A DNA stretch of 64,000 nt from Pseudomonas sp. BMS12 (lineage in GTDB: Bacteria > Pseudomonadota > Gammaproteobacteria > Pseudomonadales > Pseudomonadaceae), in assembly GCF_001592875.1 (NCBI RefSeq), contig NZ_LSOF01000030.1:1-64000 (forward strand), given 5' to 3'. Shown here piece after piece: positions 46,877 through 53,810 of the stretch (within the stretch, counting starts at the first letter, position 1; every line of letters begins with the position of its first letter). Below the pieces are notes generated by a model. The model was given only the letters and a program-made list of their open reading frames with translations, made no database searches and had not been told where the DNA came from. Position numbers and translations under genes: made by a program.

Positions 46877-46928
46877 TGTGCTAGCACCCCCAGTCATCCT
46901 TCTCAAGATACGAATCAATTTCTTTGTG

Positions 46929-47294
46929 TCAAATAGATGCCTTTTCGCTATCTACTCCCCTCTTAGTGGGAAATTCCTCTCTAAGGGAAATCACATCACA
47001 GATTACAGGGTTAATGTCTGTGATTAGGTATGAGGTCGCCAAATAATCGAATTCTGAAAGTGTATGCGTGTGAGCGTCAATCAATGAGTCTGCGAGTTTT
47101 TCAGCTTTATCATAGTCGCGCTCTTTTATTGCGCGCTGAATTTTAGTGAAACCTTTTAAGTATGCTGCTTCGTATTTGAGGCGATCGTTAAATTCCAATG
47201 CAAAAAAAGCGTAAGAGGAAATTCCAACTCCGATTGCAATACATATGCATGCTCCAAGAGCGGTTGCTAAAGCCAAAATCACTTTTTGCTTCAT
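46929..47294 (-). CDS. Cassette protein with N-terminal membrane anchor, unknown function
   Basis: A 121-residue product with a signal-anchor or signal peptide (residues 4-33) and an alpha-helical remainder (residues 38-80) rich in charged residues. No family was recognised. The C-terminus lacks cysteines or an obvious catalytic motif. It stands alone in its cassette, with a 52-base gap before its attC. Confidence 0.65.
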   Translation of the reverse strand: MKQKVILALATALGACICIAIGVGISSYAFFALEFNDRLKYEAAYLKGFTKIQRAIKERDYDKAEKLADSLIDAHTHTLSEFDYLATSYLITDINPVICDVISLREEFPTKRGVDSEKASI

Positions 47295-47314
47295 GGAGTT
47301 ACCCCTCTAGCACA

Positions 47315-47384
47315 TAACGATTAAGCTAAGGGGCCGGCTTCGCCGGTCCCAGCGAACGGAGTGAGCGCTTTGAGCGCATTGTTA
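47315..47384 (-). repeat. attC site 11 (variant type)
   Basis: This 70-base site has TAACAATGCGCTCAAAG and CTTAATCGTTA ends and a GCCGGCTTCGCCGG stem. Its ends match sites 4 and 7 more than the common type. Confidence 0.88.
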
Positions 47385-47387
47385 GAG

Positions 47388-48158
47388 TTACAACTCCGCG
47401 TCCTTTTTGAGCTCCTCAATAATTTGGAGCCCCATGTAAATTGCTTCATGTGCATGAGGTTCTGAAACCTGTTGCGCATGAATGGCAGCGTTGCAAATTT
47501 TTAGAATGTAATCAAACGAACTTCGCATATGACTGTACTTTGGGTAGCTAACGGTTAGCTCCCTAAATAGCTGCCTTGCAGATAGAAATTTCTCCACCAT
47601 TTTTGATGGGTCTGGCGTGATAGTTCTTTTTCCAAGAATATTCCGGAGATTTTGCTCTAGCTCCATTCTTAGTTTTGCTAATGCGAAGTTGTAATCGCCA
47701 CCTGCTTGAGCAATAAATGCCGAAACATCGTCTTCTATTGTTCCTGGCTCATCAGGTTTTTCGATTGCCGCTTCTAGGTCTTCTTTGGCTTGGCGTGCTT
47801 CTTCTGGGTTCGGGTAATGTACGTTTACCGTTTGTTGTACTGTGTTTGAAATGGTGTTTAGCATGCTGCTATAAACACCAAGAAATTCTCTGGTTTCAGA
47901 TTTAAATTCTTTTACCTCGCCAGCAATTTTCTCAACTTCTTTTTCAAAAGAAATTAGTTTACCAATTGAAATTTTCTTGGCGATTGGGAGTAGCAGGAAA
48001 AATATTGAGAAAACAAGAAGGGTTAATGCAGTGGTTCCTATGTTCTCTGTAGGAGGGAACCCTATATTCGTGAGTGCCATTGCAAGAAGTGCACAGGCCA
48101 CTAGTCGACATAGAAATGGAAAAATATCGAATGATAGGATTTTTCCTATGGGTGGCAC
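47388..48158 (-). CDS. Cassette protein: two membrane helices, coiled coil and DUF4145-like C-terminal domain
   Basis: The 256-residue product has two hydrophobic helices (about residues 16-33 and 43-60), a predicted coiled coil (70-115), and an all-alpha C-terminal part (140-250). The ending (ILKICNAAIHAQQVSEPHAH then AIYMGLQIIEELKK) resembles DUF4145/HEPN-like domains. Such architectures occur in phage-defence and RNA-processing proteins, but no function is established here. Its stop lies 3 bases from its attC. Confidence 0.65.
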   Translation of the reverse strand: MPPIGKILSFDIFPFLCRLVACALLAMALTNIGFPPTENIGTTALTLLVFSIFFLLLPIAKKISIGKLISFEKEVEKIAGEVKEFKSETREFLGVYSSMLNTISNTVQQTVNVHYPNPEEARQAKEDLEAAIEKPDEPGTIEDDVSAFIAQAGGDYNFALAKLRMELEQNLRNILGKRTITPDPSKMVEKFLSARQLFRELTVSYPKYSHMRSSFDYILKICNAAIHAQQVSEPHAHEAIYMGLQIIEELKKDAEL

Positions 48159-48177
48159 GTAAACCTCCTTGTGACTC

Positions 48178-48248
48178 TAACGTTTGGTTAAGGGGCCGGC
48201 TTTAGCCGGTCCCGAGTGAGCGAAGCGAACGACTTGAACCATTTGTTA
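48178..48248 (-). repeat. attC site 10
   Basis: A common-type 71-base site with stem core CGGCTTTAGCCG; the inner end reads TAACAAATGGTTC. Confidence 0.92.
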
Positions 48249-48259
48249 TGTTCATGGCG

Positions 48260-48595
48260 CTACTGCCCATTTGCTAGATTTTCTGCTGTGTTTGCACTTG
48301 CGCCAATTACTTTTTCTAACAGTACAGGCAAGCTTGCTCCTAGGTACAAAGCAGCCAGCCAATCATTGATGCTGTTAAAGGCCACGGCAAATATCGTAAC
48401 GACTAAAGCTAGAAATGGAGTTAAAAGTGACTTTACAAGGAAAAATTCAAGATTTAGTTCTATTTTTAGCTGTGGCGGCATTTTTTGACGAGTTAGCAGG
48501 TCGTAGAAGAATGGAAAGAATCCGCCAAATGTGCCCGCGAGAACGTAAAGTATTTTTACTAGAGAAATACCAAAAATCAGGGTTTCAGTAGACAC
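48260..48595 (-). CDS. Cassette membrane protein, second gene of a two-gene cassette
   Basis: A 111-residue hydrophobic product with about three membrane helices (residues 6-28, 51-73, 76-95). It begins at a GTG that overlaps the end of the upstream cassette gene, so the pair is translationally coupled. A toxin/antitoxin or holin-like pair is conceivable, but no family match was recognised. Confidence 0.6.
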   Translation of the reverse strand: MSTETLIFGISLVKILYVLAGTFGGFFPFFYDLLTRQKMPPQLKIELNLEFFLVKSLLTPFLALVVTIFAVAFNSINDWLAALYLGASLPVLLEKVIGASANTAENLANGQ

Positions 48596-48893
48596 GATTT
48601 ATCACTGCCCCCATAAATTTTTCTTTTAATGAGGCTTTTTTCTTATAGTGCGTGCGTGTTGTTAATAGAGCCTCGCCGTTCTGTCCCTTTCTGAAAAGAA
48701 ATACTATTTCATCCGAGTGCTCTCGAACTGCCTTCTCTACAGCCTCAATGCTTACATGCGCCTCGTTGGACACACCTTTCAATGTGCGATATTTGTATTT
48801 CGGATTCTCTAGCGCCTTTTTTATCTCCTCAAATATTTGAGTTGAGTTTTTGTCTTTTTTCTTCCGTCTTACATTTGAAGGTTTCAGGCTCAT
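48585..48893 (-). CDS. Cassette protein, basic with predicted helix-turn-helix
   Basis: A 102-residue product with a very basic N-terminus (NVRRKKKDKN) and a predicted winged-helix-like middle (ALENPKYKYRTLKGVSNEAH then VSIEAVEKAVREH), followed by a basic tail. It may bind nucleic acid. The ATG at 48893 has GGAG seven bases upstream; a longer start at 48926 would begin inside the attC site. It overlaps the membrane-protein gene downstream, making this the only two-gene cassette in the array. Confidence 0.62.
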   Translation of the reverse strand: MSLKPSNVRRKKKDKNSTQIFEEIKKALENPKYKYRTLKGVSNEAHVSIEAVEKAVREHSDEIVFLFRKGQNGEALLTTRTHYKKKASLKEKFMGAVINRVY

Positions 48894-48925
48894 TTTTGCT
48901 CCATGCTTTGGGTGGAAGAGGAACA

Positions 48926-48995
48926 TAACGTTTGGTTAAGGGGCGGGCTTTAGCCCGTCCCAGTGAGCGCAGCGAACGATTTGAATCATTTGTTA
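48926..48995 (-). repeat. attC site 9
   Basis: A common-type 70-base site with core GGGCTTTAGCCC; its inner TAACAAATG end carries the stop codon of the receiver-domain gene. Confidence 0.92.
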
Positions 48996-49640
48996 GCTGG
49001 TGCTCTCTAGTGGCAGTAGGCTCAAAAGCGTTGTTCCGGATGATGTTATTTCAGTGACTCCTGCTGAAAGAGCCTCTTGGCGCATGTTTTTTGAGGCCCA
49101 GCTTCCGCAGTAGATATAAACGGGGACGTCGGAGTTATATGTTCTTATTTTCTCTGCTAAATCGATGCCGGCTCTGTCGTTTTCGGGTCTTCCCATGTCA
49201 GAAATAACTGCATCATATGTGCGATTTCTGAACTGTGAAATTCCATCAGTTGTCGTTAGCGCTATATCTACTTCGTGTCCGCGCTCTTGAAGAGTGGCAA
49301 CAAGAAAGCTGTTGTTCTTAGGGTTGTCATCCACCCAGAGGATACGTCTACGTGTGATTGTTGAGGGAGGGGGTTCTGACAGTGTTACTGTCTGCCCAGA
49401 CGCTAAGCTCCTCTCTAGCTCTGCAAGCTTTGATTGAATATCTGCGGTAATTATTCTTTGCTGCTCTGACGCCTCTTCAACGCTTAACTCGTTGTCGCCA
49501 ACTTTTATCGTGAGTTTTCGGCCGCGGAAGGAGTCAATGAGCCCTTTAAGAGGCTCAAAAAACTTGAATGAAAATATGGCGACTAATGCGGGCCAGGCCA
49601 GGTTGGCAAGAGCAGAAATTAATTCGGAAAAGCTCTCCAA
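48993..49640 (-). CDS. Cassette protein: membrane-anchored response-regulator receiver domain
   Basis: The 215-residue product has an N-terminal amphipathic/membrane helix (residues 8-28), a KLTIKVGDNELSVEEASEQQ linker and short coiled coil (60-80), then a receiver-like domain from RRRILWVDDNP (about residue 97). Acidic Asp-Asp in WVDDNP and Asp in AVISDMG (about residue 147) match phosphorylation-site positions. No output domain or partner kinase is present. Its TAA stop is formed by the attC inner end. Membrane-tethered receiver domains are unusual; defence-type signalling is one possibility. Confidence 0.72.
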   Translation of the reverse strand: MESFSELISALANLAWPALVAIFSFKFFEPLKGLIDSFRGRKLTIKVGDNELSVEEASEQQRIITADIQSKLAELERSLASGQTVTLSEPPPSTITRRRILWVDDNPKNNSFLVATLQERGHEVDIALTTTDGISQFRNRTYDAVISDMGRPENDRAGIDLAEKIRTYNSDVPVYIYCGSWASKNMRQEALSAGVTEITSSGTTLLSLLPLESTS

Positions 49641-49662
49641 TGTGGTGTCCTCTGTTGACAGC

Positions 49663-49734
49663 TAACGTTTGGTTAAGGGGCCGGCTTTAGCCGGTCCCGA
49701 GTGAGCGAAGCGAACGGCTTTGAACCAATTGTTA
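49663..49734 (-). repeat. attC site 8
   Basis: A common-type 72-base site, core CGGCTTTAGCCG, inner end TAACAATTGGTTCAAAG. Confidence 0.92.
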
Positions 49735-49998
49735 GAGCTTTTGCACATTGTAAAGCCCCACTTCATTGATGATTGGAAAGAAGTGACTTGCAATGAAAAG
49801 TGCTGCTAACACTGAAGCCAGGATGGCTACATTGATGCAGCACTCGGCAAAATGCGTCGATCCGGAACTTAGCATTTGCCCGATTAGGTATGCGACAGCC
49901 ACAACTCCTGGAGCAACTGCAAAGCTTGCTTCAAGAAAATATGATACGAGAGCGCTAAGTATTAAAAATGCTGCGAGGCTTAGGGCTGACACTCTCAT
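49732..49998 (-). CDS. Small cassette membrane protein
   Basis: An 88-residue hydrophobic product with an N-terminal helix (5-20), a second (27-45) and a third (57-75). No family was recognised. Its stop codon TAA is the start of attC site 8, so the reading frame runs to the recombination element. Confidence 0.6.
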   Translation of the reverse strand: MRVSALSLAAFLILSALVSYFLEASFAVAPGVVAVAYLIGQMLSSGSTHFAECCINVAILASVLAALFIASHFFPIINEVGLYNVQKL

Positions 49999-50011
49999 GG
50001 CTTGATTGCTC

Positions 50012-50094
50012 TAACGATTAAGCTAACGGGCGGACAAAAGCGCAGCTTTTGGACGTCCAGCGAACGAAGTGAGCGACAGTTGAGCGCATTGTTA
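50012..50094 (-). repeat. attC site 7 (long variant type)
   Basis: This 83-base site has an AAAAGC-GCAGCTTTT stem instead of the REP-like core. It differs from site 1 (53257-53339) at only about four positions. Confidence 0.9.
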
Positions 50095-50122
50095 GGCACT
50101 TCGCACATGAAGTAACAAGGCA

Positions 50123-50512
50123 TTACTCAATATCAATGTATTCGGTGTGTGCATGTATGCCGCAAGGGCAGCACTCTTTCGGCGACCAGCGGACGGCGAT
50201 ATAGGGCTTTCCATTTCCCTTCTTTTCTACTGTGAATTCTGCGCTAGCCGCCTCAGATGTGAAGCTGGGTTTAAGCGTTTCGTACGGTTCGGAAGTGGAG
50301 ATGCCTTTAGCGTTACTCTCGGTATATGCGAGAATTATTATTGGATCATCTAAATCTTCCAGCTTTCGCGGGACTGTGACTCTGTACTTGTTTAAGCCAG
50401 AAAGCTTTTCAAGCTTTATTAGGTCGTCAAATTCTTGCCCGCTCCTTGGTGCGTAGCATGCTAGAGAGGCTTGTGAGAGCAGGAGGCTGATAATGATTAT
50501 GAGAGTACGCAT
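50123..50512 (-). CDS. Secreted cassette protein of unknown function
   Basis: A 129-residue product with a clear signal peptide (residues 1-19, MRTLIIIISLLLSQASLAC). The mature part has four or more cysteines, including ECCPCGIH near the C-terminus, which could bind metal or form disulfides. The lipobox is not canonical (SLAC), so it may be periplasmic or a lipoprotein. No known family was recognised. Confidence 0.65.
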   Translation of the reverse strand: MRTLIIIISLLLSQASLACYAPRSGQEFDDLIKLEKLSGLNKYRVTVPRKLEDLDDPIIILAYTESNAKGISTSEPYETLKPSFTSEAASAEFTVEKKGNGKPYIAVRWSPKECCPCGIHAHTEYIDIE

Positions 50513-50520
50513 GTTTTGCC

Positions 50521-50590
50521 TAACGTTTGGTTAAGGGGCGGGCTTTAGCCCGTCCCAGTGAGCGCAGCGAACGATTTGAACCACTAGTTA
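50521..50590 (-). repeat. attC site 6
   Basis: A common-type 70-base site, core GGGCTTTAGCCC; its inner end TAACTAGTGG carries the TAG stop of the next gene. Confidence 0.92.
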
Positions 50591-51060
50591 GGTATTTTCT
50601 TGCAAACCAACTCCAATGCTCCGCATAACACTATCGCAATCAGGATGTATTTATCCTTTGGCTCCAACCCTTGATATTTAGATATCCCTGATTCGGGAAG
50701 CTGCTTGCGAGTTTTGTCAAGAGAAACTTGCAGAACTTTCTTATCGTTCTCGCCAAGGCATGCGTATAAATTATTTACATCTTGCGCTGAGATTACTGGC
50801 CGAAGATTGTGAGCAAAATCATTTCGCAATGTACCTAGAGCGTTCAAAGGTTTTTCAAGGCGAGAGTCAAGCCCTAGAGAAATAGCTAGCTTAATCGTGT
50901 CGTGATAATCTAATTTTATCTTCTTGTAATGCGCGATACTTTCCAGTTTTGATTCAATAATTTTATTTAAATATTGCTCAACAATTATATGGGATCGTAT
51001 GACAACGCCAAGGTCATCTTCACCCTGAAGGGTGTTTAATAAATCTGACTTGAGTTCCAT
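50584..51060 (-). CDS. Cassette HEPN-like protein (RNDFAH motif)
   Basis: A 158-residue mainly alpha-helical product. The motif Arg79-Asn-Asp-Phe-Ala-His84 matches the Rx4-6H signature of HEPN ribonucleases and MltR/DUF4145-type domains, after a helix GVVIRSHIIVEQYLNKIIES. A hydrophobic C-terminal segment (136-152) may insert in the membrane. HEPN proteins are frequent RNase toxins and defence effectors. The TAG stop falls inside attC site 6. Confidence 0.7.
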   Translation of the reverse strand: MELKSDLLNTLQGEDDLGVVIRSHIIVEQYLNKIIESKLESIAHYKKIKLDYHDTIKLAISLGLDSRLEKPLNALGTLRNDFAHNLRPVISAQDVNNLYACLGENDKKVLQVSLDKTRKQLPESGISKYQGLEPKDKYILIAIVLCGALELVCKKIPN

Positions 51061-51069
51061 GTCTATACC

Positions 51070-51139
51070 TAACGTTTGGTTAAGGGGCCGGCTTTAGCCG
51101 GTCCCAGTGAGCGGAGCGAGCGATTTGAACCAATTGTTA
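51070..51139 (-). repeat. attC site 5
   Basis: A common-type 70-base site, core CGGCTTTAGCCG. Confidence 0.92.
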
Positions 51140-51142
51140 TGC

Positions 51143-51565
51143 CTAGGTTATTTTAGACCAAGCATTTTCTAACGAAATTATTTGCTCACTGCCGTTCAAG
51201 TCTTGAGGTATGTACCATGACCTAGACTTATTTGTTCGGTCTGGGTTTTCTGCTGAAAGCAGATTTTCAATTTCTTGTTTGGTGCAAACCAAATATCGAC
51301 TATGTGGCTGTTTAAGATTTAAAAGAACGACAACTAGAAAGTCAAATTTTAAGCTGTTGCTTACTGTGACAGTTCGTTGGTCTTTCTCAGGCCATCCAAT
51401 GGTTTTAACTTGAACTCTTTGAATGCTCTGGCCGGAAATTACTACAATATCCCAACCTTTTTGTGTTGGGCCATGTGCAATATATGCTTCATGGCCGCGC
51501 TTAAGAAGCTCAGCTAAAATAAGGCTCTCGCCGATTGCACATTTGACAGATTTATCTATTTCCAA
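51143..51565 (-). CDS. Cassette PD-(D/E)XK nuclease-like protein
   Basis: A 140-residue protein with a restriction-endonuclease-like core: Glu13 and Glu19 in AIGESLILAELLKRG, Asp39 in KGWDIVV, and Gln52-Val-Lys54 in RVQVKTIG. This matches the E...D...(E/Q)xK active site of PD-(D/E)XK enzymes of the type found near homing and defence loci. Strands and helices follow in the right order. No methylase or immunity partner is present in the cassette. Confidence 0.72.
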   Translation of the reverse strand: MEIDKSVKCAIGESLILAELLKRGHEAYIAHGPTQKGWDIVVISGQSIQRVQVKTIGWPEKDQRTVTVSNSLKFDFLVVVLLNLKQPHSRYLVCTKQEIENLLSAENPDRTNKSRSWYIPQDLNGSEQIISLENAWSKIT

Positions 51566-51598
51566 TTTAGACTCTTACTTAGTGGGGCGCACGAGGCA

Positions 51599-51645
51599 TA
51601 ACGTTGGAATTCAGCCGCCCGCATTAGCGGGTAGGCTGGGATGAC
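51599..51645 (-). repeat. attC site 4 (degenerate)
   Basis: Only the outer half is clear: CCAACGTTATGCC on the minus strand, with a small CCGCCCGCATTAGCGGG-type stem. No matching inner TAACAA end was found, so this site may be non-functional or of a divergent family. Confidence 0.6.
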
Positions 51646-51669
51646 TTTTTATGCCGCAACTCCTTCATT

Positions 51670-52182
51670 TTATGATCTTGCGGCATTTGACCATTTCTTT
51701 AGGGTGCGCCGCTCTTGTTGAACAAGACGTACTCGCCACATAAAGTCTATGAGCAATATTGCTACGGCGAAGTTAAACCTTACTCTCTCGTTTGATGAGG
51801 ACTCTAATTCTGCTGGGCCCAACCAAGGTAAATTTTTGCATAGATCTTTTATGTTTTGGGATTCGAAGCTAACGCCTTTCCAGCTATGGCCAAACTCATT
51901 CCTTATTTTTCTTATTATATTTAATTCTTCATACTCATTTTTCTGAATAAGGCCCATTGCGAATGCTGCTTTAATTCTGGAAGAGAATGTGCCAAGAGGA
52001 GCATTAAAGCCATCTATTAGCTCTGCTGCATCGCGGCTTTCTATTAGAAATGCCGAAATTATTTCTCCCAGCCTTTCATCTAGATATGAGCCTGCCGTTA
52101 ATACTGCTCCGCGATCACTTTCATCGTTAAACTCTTTAAGAAAGTCAGCAAGATCTTTGTATTCTGGGAGTAACTCACTCAT
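51670..52182 (-). CDS. Cassette MltR-like HEPN protein
   Basis: A 170-residue protein similar to the mannitol repressor MltR family: ESDRGAVLTAGSYLDERL, NAPLGTFSSRIKAAFAMGLI and the motif Arg94-Asn-Glu-Phe-Gly-His99 in RKIRNEFGHS. MltR itself has a HEPN-like fold and no classic DNA-binding domain; many relatives occur as orphan defence-type genes. No mannitol genes are nearby, so a mannitol role is unlikely. It is followed by the degenerate attC site 4. Confidence 0.78.
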   Translation of the reverse strand: MSELLPEYKDLADFLKEFNDESDRGAVLTAGSYLDERLGEIISAFLIESRDAAELIDGFNAPLGTFSSRIKAAFAMGLIQKNEYEELNIIRKIRNEFGHSWKGVSFESQNIKDLCKNLPWLGPAELESSSNERVRFNFAVAILLIDFMWRVRLVQQERRTLKKWSNAARS

Positions 52183-52200
52183 CTCTCGGCCTCATCGGCA

Positions 52201-52271
52201 TAACGATTAAGCTAAGGGGCGGGCTTTAGCCCGTCCCAGTGAGCGAAGCGAACGATTTGAGCGCATTGTTA
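52201..52271 (-). repeat. attC site 3
   Basis: A 71-base site with TAACAATGCGCTC and CTTAATCGTTA ends and core GGGCTTTAGCCC, a hybrid between the common type and variants 11 and 7. Confidence 0.9.
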
Positions 52272-52862
52272 TACGACATCGTTACATTCTGTACTGACTA
52301 TTTTGTTAAGCAACTTTCTAGCGGACTTTATATCGTTGTATAGCTCTTGAAAAAATGCTATGCCATGGTGCTCGCGTGCTCTAAGAAGTGAGAGATCAAA
52401 ATCTTCACCCTTTGTACTTACAGGGTATTTTAGACTTTGGAAGTAAAAGTCCATAGTGATGTCAGATGCTTTGCAGAATTCTTGGATTACTAAAGGAGAT
52501 TTATCTAGATGAATATATTTTCCGTAAAAGCAAAGTAGCTCTTCGGATTGGTAAAGTTCACTTACTGCTTGCAGCAATTCGGTAAGTTTGTGATTTTTTT
52601 CGATTTCATTACCTTTGGCCAATATTAGGGATTTTAGGCTTAGCTCAATGCCATGGTAAAAATTAAAGAGAACTGGTTCGGCTATATTGGAGTCCGACCA
52701 TTTTGTATGTTCTTCGAACTCTTCATCGCTTGGCCAGTGCCAGCCTTCGTAAGACATGGAGCTAAAATTTCCAGCTTTAATCAATTCGGATGAAGCGTTA
52801 AGAGTAAGCTGCCAAAAATTAAGACAGAGTCCGTAGAATCGTATGGCTTGAAATTTATCCAA
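52269..52862 (-). CDS. Cassette HEPN-like protein without catalytic motif
   Basis: A 197-residue all-alpha product. LFNFYHGIELSLKSLILAKG (residues 65-84) followed by KNHKLTELLQ (89-98) is typical of HEPN-fold proteins related to nucleotidyltransferase partners and substrate-binding HEPN domains. The Rx4-6H ribonuclease motif is absent, so it may bind rather than cut. Its stop TAA is part of attC site 3. Confidence 0.65.
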   Translation of the reverse strand: MDKFQAIRFYGLCLNFWQLTLNASSELIKAGNFSSMSYEGWHWPSDEEFEEHTKWSDSNIAEPVLFNFYHGIELSLKSLILAKGNEIEKNHKLTELLQAVSELYQSEELLCFYGKYIHLDKSPLVIQEFCKASDITMDFYFQSLKYPVSTKGEDFDLSLLRAREHHGIAFFQELYNDIKSARKLLNKIVSTECNDVV

Positions 52863-52881
52863 GGTTCAGCCCTTGTTCGTA

Positions 52882-52952
52882 TAACGTTTGGTTAAGGGGC
52901 CGGCTTTAGCCGGTCCCGAGTGAGCGAAGCGAACGGCTTGAACCAGTAGTTA
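52882..52952 (-). repeat. attC site 2
   Basis: A common-type 71-base site, core CGGCTTTAGCCG, inner end TAACTACTGG. Confidence 0.92.
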
Positions 52953-53249
52953 GGTGAACCATCGCCACCTACTAGAAATGCCGGAATATGCTTTTTCTGC
53001 TGTGTTCTTAACCTGTTCAATTGAGTCTCCGCCACCAGCGGCAAGGACCTCCCACTGCTCATTGCAATAGAAAAGGAGATAGTCATCCTCTCCTGGGTTC
53101 TGGCATATAGAGAGTTTTGGTACCGGCCCTATAAGGTTTCCATCTACGTATGTGGAAATTCTGCCTGTATAGGTAACAGATTCATCAACTATGGCAAAGG
53201 CTATTACCTTCGCGGAGTCTTGAGTGGCGGGCGGCTTAGGTCTGTCCAT
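52950..53249 (-). CDS. Cassette hypothetical protein
   Basis: A 99-residue soluble product with a beta-rich centre (DDYLLFYCNEQWEVLAAGG) and a C-terminal helix SIEQVKNTAEKAYSGI. I recall similar short proteins scattered in Proteobacteria without assigned function. Its TAA stop falls in attC site 2. Confidence 0.65.
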   Translation of the reverse strand: MDRPKPPATQDSAKVIAFAIVDESVTYTGRISTYVDGNLIGPVPKLSICQNPGEDDYLLFYCNEQWEVLAAGGGDSIEQVKNTAEKAYSGISSRWRWFT

Positions 53250-53256
53250 GGTTACC

Positions 53257-53339
53257 TAACGGTTAAGCTAACGGGCGGCCAAAAGCGTAGCTTTTGGACG
53301 TCCAGCGAACGAAGTGAGCGACAGTTGAGCGTATTGTTA
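53257..53339 (-). repeat. attC site 1 (long variant type)
   Basis: An 83-base site nearly identical to site 7, with an AAAAGC-GTAGCTTTT stem. Confidence 0.9.
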
Positions 53340-53352
53340 GGAGATGCATGCA

Positions 53353-53805
53353 CTAAGCTCCGCTTTCATGAAAATAGCGACGCCACTCGGCCATGCATTC
53401 TTCGGCCAATGCAAAGCAACACTCTTCTCCACGCTCTGTCTCTATTTTGGCCTCGTCAAGGCTCTCTATTGCACCGCCTGGGTAGGGGAGGATTGTGCTT
53501 GTTGATTTTAATTTAAATACCCCTAGCTCCGAATTGCTTCTATGTTTGCGCAGCTTGCCATGTTTTAGCGTATTGCATATGTCGGCGCAGACCCTTAGAG
53601 CGGGGCTAGAATTTATAAATACTTCAACATCGTTGAATGATGAATATTCTGGACTTTCTTTGATCCAGTCTTTTAGGTGGTAGCAAATTTCAAAGAAGGA
53701 GAAGAGCTCAAACTCAGTATTTCCACCGAACTGTGGGGATATTCCTTCTCGAATCGGACGGAGCTTGTTGTACTGATACTGGAGTCTGGCGCGCTGATAT
53801 TCCAC
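53353..53805 (-). CDS. First cassette: HEPN-like protein with LKDW and DxxNTLKH motifs
   Basis: A 150-residue product with FFEICYHLKDWI (residues 37-48) and ALRVCADICNTLKHGKL (69-85), a motif pair seen in a large family of HEPN-like bacterial proteins of unknown function. It begins at GTG 53805, and the AGGAG ribosome site is part of the GTTAGGAG core at 53811-53818, so the integration core supplies translation signals. As the promoter-proximal cassette it should be the best expressed. Confidence 0.68.
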   Translation of the reverse strand: MEYQRARLQYQYNKLRPIREGISPQFGGNTEFELFSFFEICYHLKDWIKESPEYSSFNDVEVFINSSPALRVCADICNTLKHGKLRKHRSNSELGVFKLKSTSTILPYPGGAIESLDEAKIETERGEECCFALAEECMAEWRRYFHESGA

Positions 53806-53810
53806 AGCTT

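Noticed and set aside
46332-53339. Regular repeats that could suggest a CRISPR array
   Set aside because: Repeat units are 70-83 bases with hairpin structure and are separated by 300-800 bases of coding sequence, which fits attC cassettes and not CRISPR spacers; no cas genes are present.
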